Shown: positions 38,142-48,985, numbered from the stretch's first letter. The stretch: 64,000 nucleotides of DNA from Pseudomonas sp. 102515 (GCF_031085165.1 NZ_JAVHTY010000002.1:434001-498000), one strand, 5' to 3'. Notes: generated by a model not told the origin, from the letters alone. Program-made: numbers and translations.

Positions 38142-38788
38142 CCACGACCCCCTATACCCCCGCCGAACAAGCCGCCGTCTACCGAGCCATCGCCGAGCGC
38201 CGCGACATGCGCCATTTCTGCGGTGGCGAGGTGCCCCCCGAGCAACTGGCCCGCCTGCTCGGGGCCGCCCACCAGGCACCCAGCGTCGGGCTGATGCAGC
38301 CCTGGCGCTTTCTGCGCATCAGCGATCCGGCCCTGCGCCAGCGCCTGCACGAACTGGTGGAAGAAGAGCGCTGCGCCACCGCCGACGCCCTGGGCGAGCG
38401 CAGCGACGACTTCATGAAGCTCAAGGTGCAGGGCATCCTCGACTGCGCCGAGGTGCTGGTGGCGGCGCTCATGGACGGCCGCGAAGCCCACGTCTTCGGC
38501 CGCCGTACGCTGCCGGAGATGGACCTGGCCTCGCTGTCCTGCGCCATCCAGAATCTCTGGCTGGCCGCCCGCTGCGAAGGCCTGGGCATGGGCTGGGTGT
38601 CGCTGTTCGAGCCGGAAGCCGTGCGCCGCCTGCTGGAGATGCCGGAGGGCTCCCAGCCGGCGGCCATTCTCTGCCTGGGGCCGGTGGAAGCCTTCTACCC
38701 GCGCCCCATGCTGGAAGAGGAGGGCTGGCGCCAGGGGCGGCCGCTGGAGGACCTGGTCTTCGAGAATCGCTGGGGCCAGAAACCATGA
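38138..38788 (+). CDS. bluB: 5,6-dimethylbenzimidazole synthase BluB
   Basis: Breaks reduced FMN with O2 to make DMB, the lower ligand of B12. 216 residues, GTG start overlapping the cobB stop. Nitroreductase-like fold with [19 protein letters not shown] and [10 protein letters not shown] typical of BluB. Its presence means DMB can be made aerobically in this pathway. Confidence 0.95.
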   Translation: MTTTPYTPAEQAAVYRAIAERRDMRHFCGGEVPPEQLARLLGAAHQAPSVGLMQPWRFLRISDPALRQRLHELVEEERCATADALGERSDDFMKLKVQGILDCAEVLVAALMDGREAHVFGRRTLPEMDLASLSCAIQNLWLAARCEGLGMGWVSLFEPEAVRRLLEMPEGSQPAAILCLGPVEAFYPRPMLEEEGWRQGRPLEDLVFENRWGQKP

Positions 38789-39693
38789 TGCTGGCCTTCG
38801 CGGTCGTCGGCGGCATGCTGCTCGACCTGCTGTTCGGCGAACCCCGCCGCGCTCACCCCCTGGTGCTGTTCGGTCGGCTGGCCGACAGCCTCGAAGCCCG
38901 CTTCAATCCCGGTGGCCGTGGCTGGCGCAGCCATGGCGTGGTGGCCTGGAGCCTGGCCGTACTGCCCTGGGTGCTGCTCACCGCCTTGCTCTGCCAGCTC
39001 GGCTGGCTGGCCTGGATCATCCAGCCCCTGGCACTATATCTGGCCGTGGGACTGCGCAGCCTGGGCGAGCACGCCGAGCCGGTGGCGCACGCCCTGCAGC
39101 GCAACAATCTGCCCGAGGCAAGACGCCGGGTCGGCTATCTGGTCAGTCGCGAAACCAGCGAGCTGGACGAGACCGCGGTGGCCCGCGCCGCCACCGAATC
39201 GGTGCTGGAGAATGGCAGCGATGCCGTTTTCGCCGCGCTGTTCTGGTTCGCCCTGCTCGGGGCTCCGGGCGTGGTGCTCTATCGCCTGGCCAATACCCTG
39301 GACGCCATGTGGGGCTATCGCACGCCGCACCTGGAGCGCTTCGGCTGGGCCGCGGCGCGCCTGGACGATGTCCTCAACTATATCCCCGCGCGGCTGGTGG
39401 CCCTGACCTATGCCGGCCTCGGTCGCTTCTGGAGCGCCATCGAAAGCTGGCGGGCCCAGGCACCGCTGTGGGACAGCCCCAACGCCGGCCCGGTGATGGC
39501 GGCCGGTGCCGGGGCCCTGGGCGTGAGTCTGGGCGGCCCAGCCCGCTACCAGGGCGAGTGGCACGAGCGTCCGGTGCTCGGCCGTGGCCCCGCACCGACC
39601 TTCCTGGCCATCACCCGCGCCCTGAAGCTGGTGCGGCGTGGCGCCTGGTTGTGGACCGCGCTGATCGCCCTGGGGGGACTGCTGCTTGCTTGA
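38785..39693 (+). CDS. cobD: Adenosylcobinamide-phosphate synthase
   Basis: Membrane protein (CbiB/CobD) attaching aminopropanol phosphate to adenosylcobyric acid. 302 residues with several membrane helices. Family motifs: [16 protein letters not shown] at the start, [30 protein letters not shown] and [16 protein letters not shown] overlap with bluB. Confidence 0.96.
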   Translation: MMLAFAVVGGMLLDLLFGEPRRAHPLVLFGRLADSLEARFNPGGRGWRSHGVVAWSLAVLPWVLLTALLCQLGWLAWIIQPLALYLAVGLRSLGEHAEPVAHALQRNNLPEARRRVGYLVSRETSELDETAVARAATESVLENGSDAVFAALFWFALLGAPGVVLYRLANTLDAMWGYRTPHLERFGWAAARLDDVLNYIPARLVALTYAGLGRFWSAIESWRAQAPLWDSPNAGPVMAAGAGALGVSLGGPARYQGEWHERPVLGRGPAPTFLAITRALKLVRRGAWLWTALIALGGLLLA

Positions 39694-40675
39694 GCATGGC
39701 GGTCGGCTGCGGCGTGCCGCCCGCAGCTACGACATTCCCCTGGGCGACTGGCTGGACCTGTCCACCGGTCTGGCCCCCTGGCCTTGGCCGCTGGCGGAGA
39801 TTCCCGCCAGCGTCTGGGCACGGCTGCCGGAGCCCGATGACGGCCTGGTGGAGGCTGCCTGTGCCTGCTACCGGGCCAGCGCGGCACTGCCGGTGGCCGG
39901 CTCCCAGGCCGCCATCCAGGCGCTGCCGACCCTGCGCCCGTCCGCGCGGGTCGCGGTGCTGGCGCCCTGTTACGCCGAACACGCCCTGGCCTGGCGTCGC
40001 GCCGGGCACGAGGTGCTGGAGTGGAGCGAAGATAAGATCGCGACCCACCTCGACCAGCTGGACGTGGTGGTGGTGGTCAATCCCAACAACCCCACGGGCG
40101 AGCGCCTGTCGCCGGCCCGGCTGCTGGACTGGCACGCCCGGCTCGAACGCCGGGGTGGCTGGCTGGTGGTGGACGAGGCCTTCATGGATCCGACCCCGGG
40201 GGCAAGTCTTGCGCCCTTCAGCGATCTGCCCGGACTGATCGTGCTGCGCTCCTTCGGCAAGTTTTTCGGGCTGGCCGGGATGCGCCTGGGCTTCGTGCTG
40301 GCGGCGCCGAGCCTGCTGGCGCGTCTGGACGAGCAACTGGGTCCCTGGACGGTGAACGGCCCCAGTCGTTATCTCGCCCGGCAACTGCTGGCCGATCAGC
40401 AGGGCCAGCAGCGTCAGCGTGATGCCCTGCTCAAGGCCGGCGAGCGCCTGGCCACGTTGCTCGCCCGGCACGCCCTAGCACCCAGCGGTGGCTGCGCCCT
40501 CTTTCAGTTGCTGCAGCGCCCGGATGTCGCGGATCTGCACGAACACCTCGCTCGCCAGGCCATCCTGACCCGCCTGTTCCCCGCGCTTGGCGCCCTGAGA
40601 TTCGGCCTGCCCGGCGACGAGTCCGGCTGGCAGCGCCTGGACCGGGGCTTCGCCACCTACCGGAGTCCCCTATGA
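39686..40675 (+). CDS. cobC: Threonine-phosphate decarboxylase
   Basis: PLP enzyme forming aminopropanol O-2-phosphate from threonine phosphate. 329 residues. Class II aminotransferase fold with [17 protein letters not shown] and the PLP lysine in [14 protein letters not shown]. The start is TTG at 39686 (MLEHGGRL, the usual family N-terminus), overlapping the cobD end by 8 bases. Confidence 0.94.
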   Translation: MLEHGGRLRRAARSYDIPLGDWLDLSTGLAPWPWPLAEIPASVWARLPEPDDGLVEAACACYRASAALPVAGSQAAIQALPTLRPSARVAVLAPCYAEHALAWRRAGHEVLEWSEDKIATHLDQLDVVVVVNPNNPTGERLSPARLLDWHARLERRGGWLVVDEAFMDPTPGASLAPFSDLPGLIVLRSFGKFFGLAGMRLGFVLAAPSLLARLDEQLGPWTVNGPSRYLARQLLADQQGQQRQRDALLKAGERLATLLARHALAPSGGCALFQLLQRPDVADLHEHLARQAILTRLFPALGALRFGLPGDESGWQRLDRGFATYRSPL

Positions 40676-42123
40676 GTACGCTGATGGTGCAGGGCACCAC
40701 CTCCGACGCCGGCAAGAGCACCCTGGTGGCGGCTCTGTGCCGCTGGCTCTATCGCCAGGGCGTGGCCGTGGTGCCCTTCAAGCCGCAGAACATGGCGCTC
40801 AACAGCGCCGTGACCGCCGATGGCGGCGAGATCGGCCGGGCCCAGGCGGTCCAGGCCCAGGCCTGTGGCCTGGTACCCCACACCGACATGAATCCGGTGC
40901 TGCTCAAGCCCAATACCGATGTCGGTGCCCAGGTGATCATCCACGGTCGCGCCGTCACCAGCATGGATGCCAAGGCCTATCACGCCTACAAGCCGATCGC
41001 CCGGGAGGCGGTGCTGGCCTCCCATGCACGCCTCGCGGCGGGTTACCAGGTGGTGCTGGTGGAGGGCGCGGGTTCGCCGGCCGAGATCAACCTGCGCCAG
41101 GGCGACATCGCCAACATGGGCTTCGCCGAGGCGGTGGACTGCCCGGTGCTGCTGGTGGCGGACATCGACCGCGGTGGCGTCTTCGCCCATCTGGTCGGCA
41201 CTCTGGACCTGCTCGAACCCAGCGAGCAGGCGCGCGTCGCCGGCTTCATCATCAACCGCTTCCGCGGCGACCTGGCCCTGCTGCAACCCGGGCTGGACTG
41301 GCTCGAAGCCCGTACCGGCAAGCCAGTGCTCGGCGTGCTGCCCTATCTGCACGACCTGCACCTGGAAGCCGAGGATCGCCTGGCCACCGGGCAGGTCGCC
41401 AAGCAGGGGCCGCGCCTGCGGGTGGCGGTGCCGGTGATGCCGCGGTTGAGCAACCACACCGATTTCGATCCCCTGCGCCTGCATCCCCAGGTGGAATTGC
41501 TGTTCGTCCGCCAGGGCGAGGAACTGCCCGCCGCCGACCTGATCATCCTCGGCGGCTCCAAGAGCGTGCGCAGCGACCTGGCCTTCCTGCGCGCCCAGGG
41601 CTGGGACACGGCCATCGCCCGCCACCTGAGATACGGTGGGCGGGTGCTGGGCATCTGCGGCGGCTTCCAGATGCTCGGCGAGCGGGTCGCCGATCCCCTC
41701 GGGCTGGAAGGCGCGCCGGGTGACAGCGCCGGTCTGGGCCTCTTGGCCATGACCACCGAGCTGGCGGCGGAAAAGCAGCTGCGCAACGTGCACGGCTGGC
41801 TGTGTGATGGCGATGCCGAGGTGGCCGGCTACGAGATCCATGCCGGCGTCAGCCAGGGCCCGGCCCTGGAGCGGCCGGTGCTGCGCTTCGCCGATGGCCG
41901 TGTCGACGGCAGTCTCAGCGACGACGGCCAGGTGCTGGGCACCTACCTGCATGGCCTGTTCGAGTCGCCCGCCGCCAGCGTCGCCCTGCTGCGCTGGGCC
42001 GGCCTGGCCGAACCTCGGCAGCTCGACTATCACGCCCTGCGCGAACGGGATCTGGAGCGCCTGGCCGATCTGGTCGAACACCATTTGGACACCGGGCGCC
42101 TGCGCGCCCTCTGCGAGCTCTAG
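40672..42123 (+). CDS. cobQ: Cobyric acid synthase
   Basis: Glutamine-dependent amidation of adenosylcobyrinic a,c-diamide at b, d, e and g. 483 residues: [14 protein letters not shown] nucleotide site, [32 protein letters not shown] in the N-terminal domain, and a C-terminal amidotransferase with cysteine in [10 protein letters not shown] and histidine in TYLHGLFE. Overlaps cobC by 4 bases and directly abuts cobP. Confidence 0.97.
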   Translation: MSTLMVQGTTSDAGKSTLVAALCRWLYRQGVAVVPFKPQNMALNSAVTADGGEIGRAQAVQAQACGLVPHTDMNPVLLKPNTDVGAQVIIHGRAVTSMDAKAYHAYKPIAREAVLASHARLAAGYQVVLVEGAGSPAEINLRQGDIANMGFAEAVDCPVLLVADIDRGGVFAHLVGTLDLLEPSEQARVAGFIINRFRGDLALLQPGLDWLEARTGKPVLGVLPYLHDLHLEAEDRLATGQVAKQGPRLRVAVPVMPRLSNHTDFDPLRLHPQVELLFVRQGEELPAADLIILGGSKSVRSDLAFLRAQGWDTAIARHLRYGGRVLGICGGFQMLGERVADPLGLEGAPGDSAGLGLLAMTTELAAEKQLRNVHGWLCDGDAEVAGYEIHAGVSQGPALERPVLRFADGRVDGSLSDDGQVLGTYLHGLFESPAASVALLRWAGLAEPRQLDYHALRERDLERLADLVEHHLDTGRLRALCEL

Positions 42124-42645
42124 ATGCGCGAATTCATCCTCGGTGGCGCTCGCTCCGGCAAGAGCGCCCTGGCCGAGCGCCTGGCCGCCGAGTCCGGCCT
42201 TGCCGTCACCTATATCGCCACTGCCGGCGGCAGCGACGCCGAACTGGCCCGGCGCATCGAACGCCATGCCGCCCGCCGGCCCGCGCACTGGGCGTTGGTG
42301 GAAGAACCCCTGGCGCTGGCCGAACGCCTGGAGGCCCTGGCGGCGCCGGAGCTCTGCCTGCTGGTGGACTGCCTGACCCTCTGGCTGACCAATCTGCTCA
42401 TGCTCGACGATCCTCGGCGCCTCGACAGCGCCTGCACGGCCTTGCTCGAGGTCGTGCCGCAGTTGCCCGGCCACCTTGTCTTCGTCAGCAACGAGACCGG
42501 TCTGGGCGTCGTCCCGTTGGGAGAGCTCACGCGCCGCTATGTCGATGCCGCCGGCGAATTGCACCAGGCCCTGGCCGCGCGCTGCGAGCGCGTGGTGCTG
42601 ACCGTCGCCGGTCTCCCCCTGACCCTCAAAGGAACCCCGCTATGA
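42124..42645 (+). CDS. cobP: Adenosylcobinamide kinase / guanylyltransferase
   Basis: Bifunctional CobU/CobP that phosphorylates adenosylcobinamide and adds GMP. 173 residues: P-loop [15 protein letters not shown] at the N-terminus, [13 protein letters not shown] with the histidine that carries GMP in the Salmonella enzyme, [12 protein letters not shown] and [11 protein letters not shown]. Starts immediately after the cobQ stop. Confidence 0.97.
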   Translation: MREFILGGARSGKSALAERLAAESGLAVTYIATAGGSDAELARRIERHAARRPAHWALVEEPLALAERLEALAAPELCLLVDCLTLWLTNLLMLDDPRRLDSACTALLEVVPQLPGHLVFVSNETGLGVVPLGELTRRYVDAAGELHQALAARCERVVLTVAGLPLTLKGTPL

Positions 42646-43700
42646 GCATGCCCTGGTGGCAAGGACCCTGCCGCCAACCCGATACCGCCGCCGCCGAAGC
42701 CGCGCGCCAGCGGCAGGCGGTATTGACCAAGCCGAGCGGTTCGCTCGGCGACCTGGAAGTGCTGGCCATCCAGCTGGCGGCCCTGCAGGGCACGCCGCGG
42801 CCACTGCTGCAACGGACCGCCATCGCCGTCTTCGCCGGTGATCATGGCGTGGTGGAAGAGGGCGTCTCGGCCTATCCGCAGTCCGTGACCGCCGAGATGG
42901 TGCGCAACTTCGTGCGTGGCGGGGCGGCCATCAGCGTGCTCGCCCGGCAACTGGACGCCGCCCTGGAAGTCATCAACCTGGGCACCGTCACGCCCCTGGA
43001 AGCCCTGCCCGGGATCATCGACCTGCCGCTGGGGCGCGGCACCGCCAACTTCACCCTGACCCCGGCCATGACCCATGATCAGTGCCAGGCCGCGCTGCAG
43101 GCCGGTCGCGATGCCGTCCTGCGCGCCTGCGCCGGGGGCGCCGACCTCTTCATCGGTGGCGAGATGGGCATCGGCAACACCACCGCCGCCAGCGCCATTG
43201 CCAGCGTGCTGCTGGATACCTCGCCGCTGGCCCTGGCCGGGCCCGGTACCGGACTGGACGCCGATGGCGTGGCGCGCAAGGTGGCGGTCATCCAGCGTGC
43301 CCTGCTGCGTCATGGCGACGCCCTGGAAGATCCCTACGAGCTGCTGCGCCGCCTGGGCGGTTTCGAGCTGGCCGCCCTGACCGGTGCCTATCTGGCCTGT
43401 GCCCAGCAGGGCCTGCCGACCCTGGTGGACGGCTTCATCTGCTCGGTGGCGGCGCTCTGCGCCCAGCGCCTGCAACCCGATACCCGCGACTGGCTGCTGT
43501 TCGCCCACTGTGGCGCCGAACCCGGCCATGCCGCGGTGCTGCTGGCGCTGGGCGGCGAACCCCTGCTGGATCTCGGCCTGCGCCTGGGCGAAGGCAGCGG
43601 TGCGGCCCTGGCCGTGCCGCTGCTGCAACTGTCCTGCCGCCTGCACAGCGAGATGGCGACCTTCGCCGAAGCCAGTGTCTCCAGTCGTGCCCATGACTGA
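42642..43700 (+). CDS. cobT: Nicotinate-nucleotide-dimethylbenzimidazole phosphoribosyltransferase
   Basis: Makes alpha-ribazole phosphate from DMB and nicotinate mononucleotide. 352 residues with [41 protein letters not shown] and the C-terminal HCGAEPGH. Called cobU in some Pseudomonas annotation. Overlaps cobP by 4 bases and the phosphatase by 8. Confidence 0.97.
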   Translation: MSMPWWQGPCRQPDTAAAEAARQRQAVLTKPSGSLGDLEVLAIQLAALQGTPRPLLQRTAIAVFAGDHGVVEEGVSAYPQSVTAEMVRNFVRGGAAISVLARQLDAALEVINLGTVTPLEALPGIIDLPLGRGTANFTLTPAMTHDQCQAALQAGRDAVLRACAGGADLFIGGEMGIGNTTAASAIASVLLDTSPLALAGPGTGLDADGVARKVAVIQRALLRHGDALEDPYELLRRLGGFELAALTGAYLACAQQGLPTLVDGFICSVAALCAQRLQPDTRDWLLFAHCGAEPGHAAVLLALGGEPLLDLGLRLGEGSGAALAVPLLQLSCRLHSEMATFAEASVSSRAHD

Positions 43701-44244
43701 CTGCTGGCTGCTGCGCCATGGCGTCACTGAAGGTCCCGAAGGCTTTCGCGGACGCCTCGATCCGCCGCTGTCGGAGCAGGGCTGGGCACAGTTGCGTGCC
43801 GCCGTCGCCCTGCAGCCGCCGTTCGACTTGATCCTGACGTCGCCGCAGCAGCGCTGCGTGCGCTTCGCCGAGTGGCTGGCGGCAGAGCAGGGCGCCGAGC
43901 TGGTGCTGGAAGCGGATCTGCGCGAACTGGATTTCGGGGCCTGGGAAGGTCGTAGCGCCGCGGAGCTCATGCAGGACCAGGCCGAGGCCCTGGGGCTGTT
44001 CTGGGCCGATCCCTATGCCTATACCCCGCCTGGGGGCGAGCCCGTGGCGGCCTTCGCCGAGCGGGTCCTGGGCGCGGTGACGCGCTGGCAGCCACGGCTG
44101 CTGGGCCGGCGCAGTCTGATCGTCACCCATGGCGGCGTCATCCGCCTGCTGCTGGCCCGCCAGCGGGGTCTGGCAGCCAGGGACCTGCTGCAGGTCGAGG
44201 CGCCCTACGCGACCCTGCAGCCACTGACGCTGGAGGAGGGCTGA
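43693..44244 (+). CDS. Alpha-ribazole phosphatase-like histidine phosphatase
   Basis: 183 residues, histidine phosphatase superfamily: [10 protein letters not shown] at the start, [11 protein letters not shown] and the second histidine in [11 protein letters not shown]. In the cob context it should remove the phosphate from alpha-ribazole 5'-phosphate or cobalamin 5'-phosphate (CobC of Salmonella, a different protein from the cobC above). Overlaps both neighbours. Confidence 0.93.
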   Translation: MTDCWLLRHGVTEGPEGFRGRLDPPLSEQGWAQLRAAVALQPPFDLILTSPQQRCVRFAEWLAAEQGAELVLEADLRELDFGAWEGRSAAELMQDQAEALGLFWADPYAYTPPGGEPVAAFAERVLGAVTRWQPRLLGRRSLIVTHGGVIRLLLARQRGLAARDLLQVEAPYATLQPLTLEEG

Positions 44245-44975
44245 TGCCGCTCCCCCTGCTGATCGCCGTGCAGTTTCTGACCCGCCTGCCGGTCCGACTG
44301 CCCGGCGTGCCGCCACCCGAGGCCGTCGGCCGCTCGGTGCTCTGGTATCCGGCGGTCGGCCTGCTGCTGGGTGCACTCCTCAGTCTGATCGCCTGGCTGG
44401 GCGCCGCGGGCGGCGTCTTCCTGCAGGCGGCCCTGGTGCTGGCCGGCTGGGTGATCCTCACCGGCGGCCTGCACCTGGATGGCCTGGCCGACACGGTGGA
44501 TGCCTGGATCGGCGGCTATGGCGATCGCGAGCGGACCCTGGCCGTCATGAAGGACCCGGCCTGCGGACCCATGGGCGTACTGGCACTGCTGCTGACCCTG
44601 CTGCTCAAGTGGAGCGCCCTGGTGGTGCTCCTGCCGCACGCGCCGGCCGGTCTGTGGCTGGCGCCCTTGGCCGGCCGCCTGGCGCTGCCCTGGCTGTTGC
44701 TGACCACGCCCTATGTACGCCCTGGCGGTCTGGGCGATCTGCTCAGTCGCCACCTGCCGCGGACAGCGCTCAAGGGGGTACTGCTGATGGGGGCCATCGG
44801 TATGGCCCTGTTACCCCAGGGCTTGACCGCCGCGCTGACGACCGCCGGGGTCGCGCTGCTGGTGCGCCGCGCCTTGCGCCAGCGTCTCGGTGGCACCACG
44901 GGCGATACCGCCGGAGCCCTGCTGGAATTCACCGAGACCGGGGTGCTGGTCGCGCTGGCCCTCACGCTGGGCTGA
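44244..44975 (+). CDS. cobS: Adenosylcobinamide-GDP ribazoletransferase
   Basis: Membrane enzyme joining adenosylcobinamide-GDP and alpha-ribazole to complete cobalamin. 243 residues, multiple membrane helices; conserved GGLHLDGLADTVDAW and DPACGPMGVLAL (Mg-binding aspartates). Also named cobV. Start overlaps the phosphatase stop (TGATG). Last gene of the operon; no clear terminator is seen in the next 160 bases. Confidence 0.96.
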   Translation: MPLPLLIAVQFLTRLPVRLPGVPPPEAVGRSVLWYPAVGLLLGALLSLIAWLGAAGGVFLQAALVLAGWVILTGGLHLDGLADTVDAWIGGYGDRERTLAVMKDPACGPMGVLALLLTLLLKWSALVVLLPHAPAGLWLAPLAGRLALPWLLLTTPYVRPGGLGDLLSRHLPRTALKGVLLMGAIGMALLPQGLTAALTTAGVALLVRRALRQRLGGTTGDTAGALLEFTETGVLVALALTLG

Positions 44976-45135
44976 AAAAACGGCCCAAGCGTGAGACAAG
45001 CGGGATTTTGCGATTTCGATCCTTGAACGACATCGGTTAAACCGTTAAGAAGGCGCCTGGTTGCGCGCCCAGCGAAACCGCTTCGGCACGAGCGGGTCCA
45101 GGGGGAGTCGTCGTTCAGTTGGACAAGGAGCCCCA

Positions 45136-47289
45136 ATGCTCGATGCGCCTCACAGCGCCGCCTCGCCCCGGGAAGTCGCCCCCGCGTCGCGGCTCCGCCT
45201 CAAACCACGCAGCCTGTTCGCCAAGTTCTTTCTGGCGTTCATCCTGGTGGATGCCCTGGGTACCCTGCTGTTCACCCTGCACAGCTACCACCAGGCGCGC
45301 GAAGCCAGCAGCCAGAGCATCGACTATCGGCTGATGAGCGCGGCCCTGGCGCTGCCGGAAATTCTTGGCGAGGACTATCTCGCCCAATTGCAGGATCCGG
45401 CCCAGGCCGATGCCGACCGCTACCAGCGAACCCTGATCACCCTGGATCGCTATGCCCGCAAGGCCGGGCTGGCCTCGCTCTATGCCTTCGTCAAGGAGGG
45501 CTCGAGCTTTCGCTTCATCATGGATTCGGCCAACGAGGAGGAAATCCGCGTTGGCTATTTCGGCGACTATCGCCAGCTGTACGACCAGGCACCCCCGGAA
45601 CTCGCTGCGGTGTTTGCCGATCATCAACCGCGTTTCGCGGAATACCAGGACAACTTTGGCAGTTTCCGTTCTTTGTTCCTGGCCATTCCCGGGCAGGACG
45701 GGCAAGCAGTCGTCATAGGGGCGGACATGTTCATGGAAGGAATAGCAGCGGCGGAGCAGTCGGCTCTGCTGGATTCGCTGCTCATAGGGGCGATCATCTT
45801 CGCGATGGGCGCCCTCGTCAGCCGGATATTGGCCGGCGCACTCAATCGCTATCTGGCCCGTCTCGGGCAGGCCACCGAGCGCATCGCCGATGGCGACTAT
45901 CAACTGGGCCTCAAGGAAGGCCGCGATCCGGTCGGTCGGCTGGGCCGCGCCATGAATCAGATGGGCGCCGCCCTGGCCGCGCGCGAGCGGCGCATCAGCC
46001 AGCTGGCGTTTCGCGACATGCTCACCCGCCTGCCCAACCAGGTGCGGCTGGTCCTGGAGATCCGCCAGCGCATCGAGCGTGCCGCAGCTGGGCGCTTCGC
46101 CGTGCTGCTGCTGGACGTAGCCAACTTCCGCAACATCAACGAACTGCTCGGCCAGGAAGGCGGCGACAAGATCCTGCGCCACCTGGCGCGTCGGCTGAGG
46201 GTCGCGGCGCCGGAAGAGAATGGCGTGGCGCGGATCGGTGCCGACACCTTCGTCCTGCTACTGCCCTGGTTCGACGGCGCTTCGGCGGAGGCGGCGCTGC
46301 TGTCGCTGCGCAACCTGGTGGAAAAGCCCTTCGTCAGCGGCAACCAGCGGGTGTCGCTGCGCATCACCTTCGGTATCGCCTGCTACCCGGAGCATGGTGC
46401 CAGCGCCGAGGCCCTGCTGGCCAACGCCGAGACCGCGCTGCAGGACGCGCGCCGGCGGCAGCTGACCTTCGCCTTTCATGACCCGGACCAGGAGCGTCAG
46501 CGGCAGCTCGGCATCGCCATGCTCGACGCCCTCGACCTGGCCGTGGACCAAGATCAGCTGCGCCTCTATCTGCAACCCAAGATCGCGCTGCCCGACGGCC
46601 GCGTGGAGGGCGCCGAGGTCTTGATCCGCTGGCAGCATCCGGAACTGGGCCTGCTCAAGCCGGACGCCTTCGTCGGCATCGCCGAACAGAGTCGCAAGAT
46701 CTGCGACATCACCCTCTGGGTGCTGGAGGGCTGCATGCGCCTGCAGCGCGAGCGGCAGCTGGGCGCCCTCAAGCTCAACGTCAATCTGTCGCTGCTGGAC
46801 CTCGAGCACCCGGCCTTCATCGCCCGCATCGGCCGGCTGCTGGACGAGACCGGCGCCGTCGCCGCCGGCTTCTGCCTGGAGATCACCGAGTCCCGGGCCA
46901 TGAGCAATCCGGTGCAGGTGCTCGACTGCCTGCGCCAGCTCAAGGCCATGGGCTTCGAATTGTCGCTGGACGACTTCGGCGCCGGACATTCCTCGCTGGC
47001 CTGCCTGAGCAGCTTTCCCATCGACGAGCTGAAGATCGATCGGCAATTCATCGAGCACTGCCAACTGCCCGGCGACCAGGAAGTCATCAGGCTGCTGGTC
47101 CAGCTCGGCCAGTTGCGCGGGCTACGGGTGGTGGCCGAAGGCGTGGAAACCCGCCAGGCCCTGCAGGTGCTCACCGACCTGGGCTGCGACCAGATCCAGG
47201 GCCAGCTGGTGGCCGGCGCCCTGTCGCTGGACGACTTCCAGCGCTGGTACGCCGAGCAGGAGCAGGGCCACTGGGCGCTCAGGGCCTAG
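45136..47289 (+). CDS. Membrane sensor protein with HAMP, degenerate GGDEF and EAL domains
   Basis: 717 residues: membrane helix about 30-50, a periplasmic sensor domain (about 50-210), a second helix about 213-235, HAMP (about 236-290), GGDEF domain (about 300-450) and EAL domain (about 465-710). The GGDEF site is GADTF (368-372), so cyclic-di-GMP synthesis is unlikely. The EAL domain keeps EVL (494-496), EITES, LDDFGAG, KIDRQF and AEGVET, so phosphodiesterase activity is plausible. AAGGAG precedes ATG 45136. A single-gene unit between the cob operon and the fadL-type gene. Confidence 0.92.
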   Translation: MLDAPHSAASPREVAPASRLRLKPRSLFAKFFLAFILVDALGTLLFTLHSYHQAREASSQSIDYRLMSAALALPEILGEDYLAQLQDPAQADADRYQRTLITLDRYARKAGLASLYAFVKEGSSFRFIMDSANEEEIRVGYFGDYRQLYDQAPPELAAVFADHQPRFAEYQDNFGSFRSLFLAIPGQDGQAVVIGADMFMEGIAAAEQSALLDSLLIGAIIFAMGALVSRILAGALNRYLARLGQATERIADGDYQLGLKEGRDPVGRLGRAMNQMGAALAARERRISQLAFRDMLTRLPNQVRLVLEIRQRIERAAAGRFAVLLLDVANFRNINELLGQEGGDKILRHLARRLRVAAPEENGVARIGADTFVLLLPWFDGASAEAALLSLRNLVEKPFVSGNQRVSLRITFGIACYPEHGASAEALLANAETALQDARRRQLTFAFHDPDQERQRQLGIAMLDALDLAVDQDQLRLYLQPKIALPDGRVEGAEVLIRWQHPELGLLKPDAFVGIAEQSRKICDITLWVLEGCMRLQRERQLGALKLNVNLSLLDLEHPAFIARIGRLLDETGAVAAGFCLEITESRAMSNPVQVLDCLRQLKAMGFELSLDDFGAGHSSLACLSSFPIDELKIDRQFIEHCQLPGDQEVIRLLVQLGQLRGLRVVAEGVETRQALQVLTDLGCDQIQGQLVAGALSLDDFQRWYAEQEQGHWALRA

Positions 47290-47351
47290 GCCAGGACCGC
47301 GGCTGTTGGCCGACGTGGATGGCCGATGCGCGATCCCTGTCCTGGAAAGCA

Positions 47352-47375
47352 CGAAGCCGCCTGGCGGCGGCTTCG
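47352..47375. terminator. Hairpin between convergent GGDEF/EAL and FadL-type genes
   Basis: Perfect 10-bp stem CGAAGCCGCC / GGCGGCTTCG with loop TGGC. No T run on either side, so it may act weakly. Confidence 0.5.
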
Positions 47376-47393
47376 GCAGACGGACCCTGACGC

Positions 47394-48701
47394 TTAGAAG
47401 CGGTAGGTCAACTGGGCACCCAGACCATGGGCACTGTTGTCGTACTTGGCATTGTAGCCGCCGCGCAGAGCATCGGGGGCACGGTTGACCTTGACGTTGT
47501 CTTCCCACAGGTACGCGTAGGCGACGTCGATGGTCATCTCCTTGGTCGGGGACCAGCCGGCGCCCAGGGAGAAGGTCTTGCGATCGCCGACCGGGACGCG
47601 CACGTTGCGGTCGGCGTTGTCCACCGGCGAGGGGTCGAGCGCCATACCGGCGCGCAGCACCCACTGTGGATTCAACTGATAGGAGGCACCCACCGCGTAG
47701 GACCAGGTGTCCTTCCAGTTGAATTCCTCGGTGATCTCGCCAAGGCGATTGCCGAGTACCGGTAGGGTAGGGGTGCCTTCGTTCTCGACGGTGATGGCAT
47801 CCAAGCGACTCCAGCGGGTCCACGTAGCACCGGCGTAGAGCGTCCAGTCGTTGTTCAGGCGATAGGTAAAGGAGGCGTCGCTACTTTCCGGGAGAGTAAT
47901 GTTGAGGTTGGCGTCGTACTTGCCATTGAGCCGTCCCAGGATGGCGTTGAAGGTGGGGTTCGCACTTGCCGCGTCGGTTACCTCAGTGTGGCCCTTGAGC
48001 TTGTAGCTGACCTTGGAGTGGTAGGTCAGGCCGAAGGTCAGGTCGTCGGTAAGGTCGGCGAGTACGCCGACGTTGAAGCCATAGGCAGTGTCGTCACCCT
48101 TGATTTTGACCTGGGCATCGCCGCCACCGAACGCACCAGCGCTCAGGTTACTGTTGAGCTTCCCTTCAAGACGGTTGATGGTCGGACCGAAGCCGATGGA
48201 GACTTTGTCGGTGATCTTGTAGCTGACGGTGGGCTGGATGGTGATGACTTCCACCTTGCTCGCCTGACCCTGGTAGCGGCCTTGGAAAGCGTGCTCGTAG
48301 TTGCTGATCAGCGCATAGGGAACGTACATGCCCAGACCGAAGTGCAGACGGTCATCCACCGGCGTCACGAAGTAGCCGAAGGGCACCACCGAGTTGGGCA
48401 CCATGTCGCCGTCGTTGCTGCCGGGCACCTGTTGGCCGTTGGCATAACGGGCGTTGACGTCCTTGATATCGACCTTGGCGTGGATGTAGGCGCCACCCAG
48501 GGACACCTCACGACCCAGGCGCGACATGCCGGCCGGGTTGCCATAGAGGGTGGAAGCGTCCTGCGCGGAGGAAGAGCGCCCGGCGAAGGAGGTACCCATC
48601 CCGCTGACGCTTTGTTCGTTGATGGCCAGACCGTTCGCCAGGGCATAGCCGGAAGCGCTCGAAACGGCTAATGCAAGTAGGGTCAGTTTTATTGTTTTCA
48701 T
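47394..48701 (-). CDS. FadL-type outer-membrane transporter
   Basis: 435 residues, outer-membrane porin for hydrophobic compounds such as long-chain fatty acids. Signal peptide 1-22 ends ALANG; the N-terminal hatch GLAINEQSVSGMGTSFAGRSS and YGNPAGMSRL are diagnostic of FadL/TodX, and the chain ends in aromatic QLTYRF as beta-barrel proteins do. Which fatty acid or hydrocarbon it carries is not visible. An inverted repeat lies about 100 bases upstream. Confidence 0.93.
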   Translation of the reverse strand: MKTIKLTLLALAVSSASGYALANGLAINEQSVSGMGTSFAGRSSSAQDASTLYGNPAGMSRLGREVSLGGAYIHAKVDIKDVNARYANGQQVPGSNDGDMVPNSVVPFGYFVTPVDDRLHFGLGMYVPYALISNYEHAFQGRYQGQASKVEVITIQPTVSYKITDKVSIGFGPTINRLEGKLNSNLSAGAFGGGDAQVKIKGDDTAYGFNVGVLADLTDDLTFGLTYHSKVSYKLKGHTEVTDAASANPTFNAILGRLNGKYDANLNITLPESSDASFTYRLNNDWTLYAGATWTRWSRLDAITVENEGTPTLPVLGNRLGEITEEFNWKDTWSYAVGASYQLNPQWVLRAGMALDPSPVDNADRNVRVPVGDRKTFSLGAGWSPTKEMTIDVAYAYLWEDNVKVNRAPDALRGGYNAKYDNSAHGLGAQLTYRF

Positions 48702-48802
48702 GCTCTTGCAGCTCCATTGAAAGGCGAGAAGCGCTTACCTCCGCGGATTCCCAAGTCCGAGTGAGTACCTGCGCACACTCAGCTTTTAGCAGGCCCTGCT
48801 TG

Positions 48803-48824
48803 CGAATACAAAAAAAACTATTCG
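48803..48824. repeat. Inverted repeat CGAATA-N10-TATTCG, candidate operator
   Basis: A 22-bp perfect inverted repeat with a 10-nt A-rich centre in the 284-bp divergent region between the FadL-type gene and rnd. Lies about 100 bases upstream of the fadL-type start. No binding protein is implied by sequence alone. Confidence 0.4.
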
Positions 48825-48985
48825 GTCACCTTTGGTTCAGGACGGTCATCAGGCGTTCATCCGACGAACCCGCCTGGAAAGCCGCTGAATGCCTCGCTTT
48901 CCGGCGCGGGACAGGGGCGTCAAGCGGCACCGAAGAACCGGCCCGGGTGCCTTATACTGTCGGCTCATCTGTTCGGAGTGCGCCC

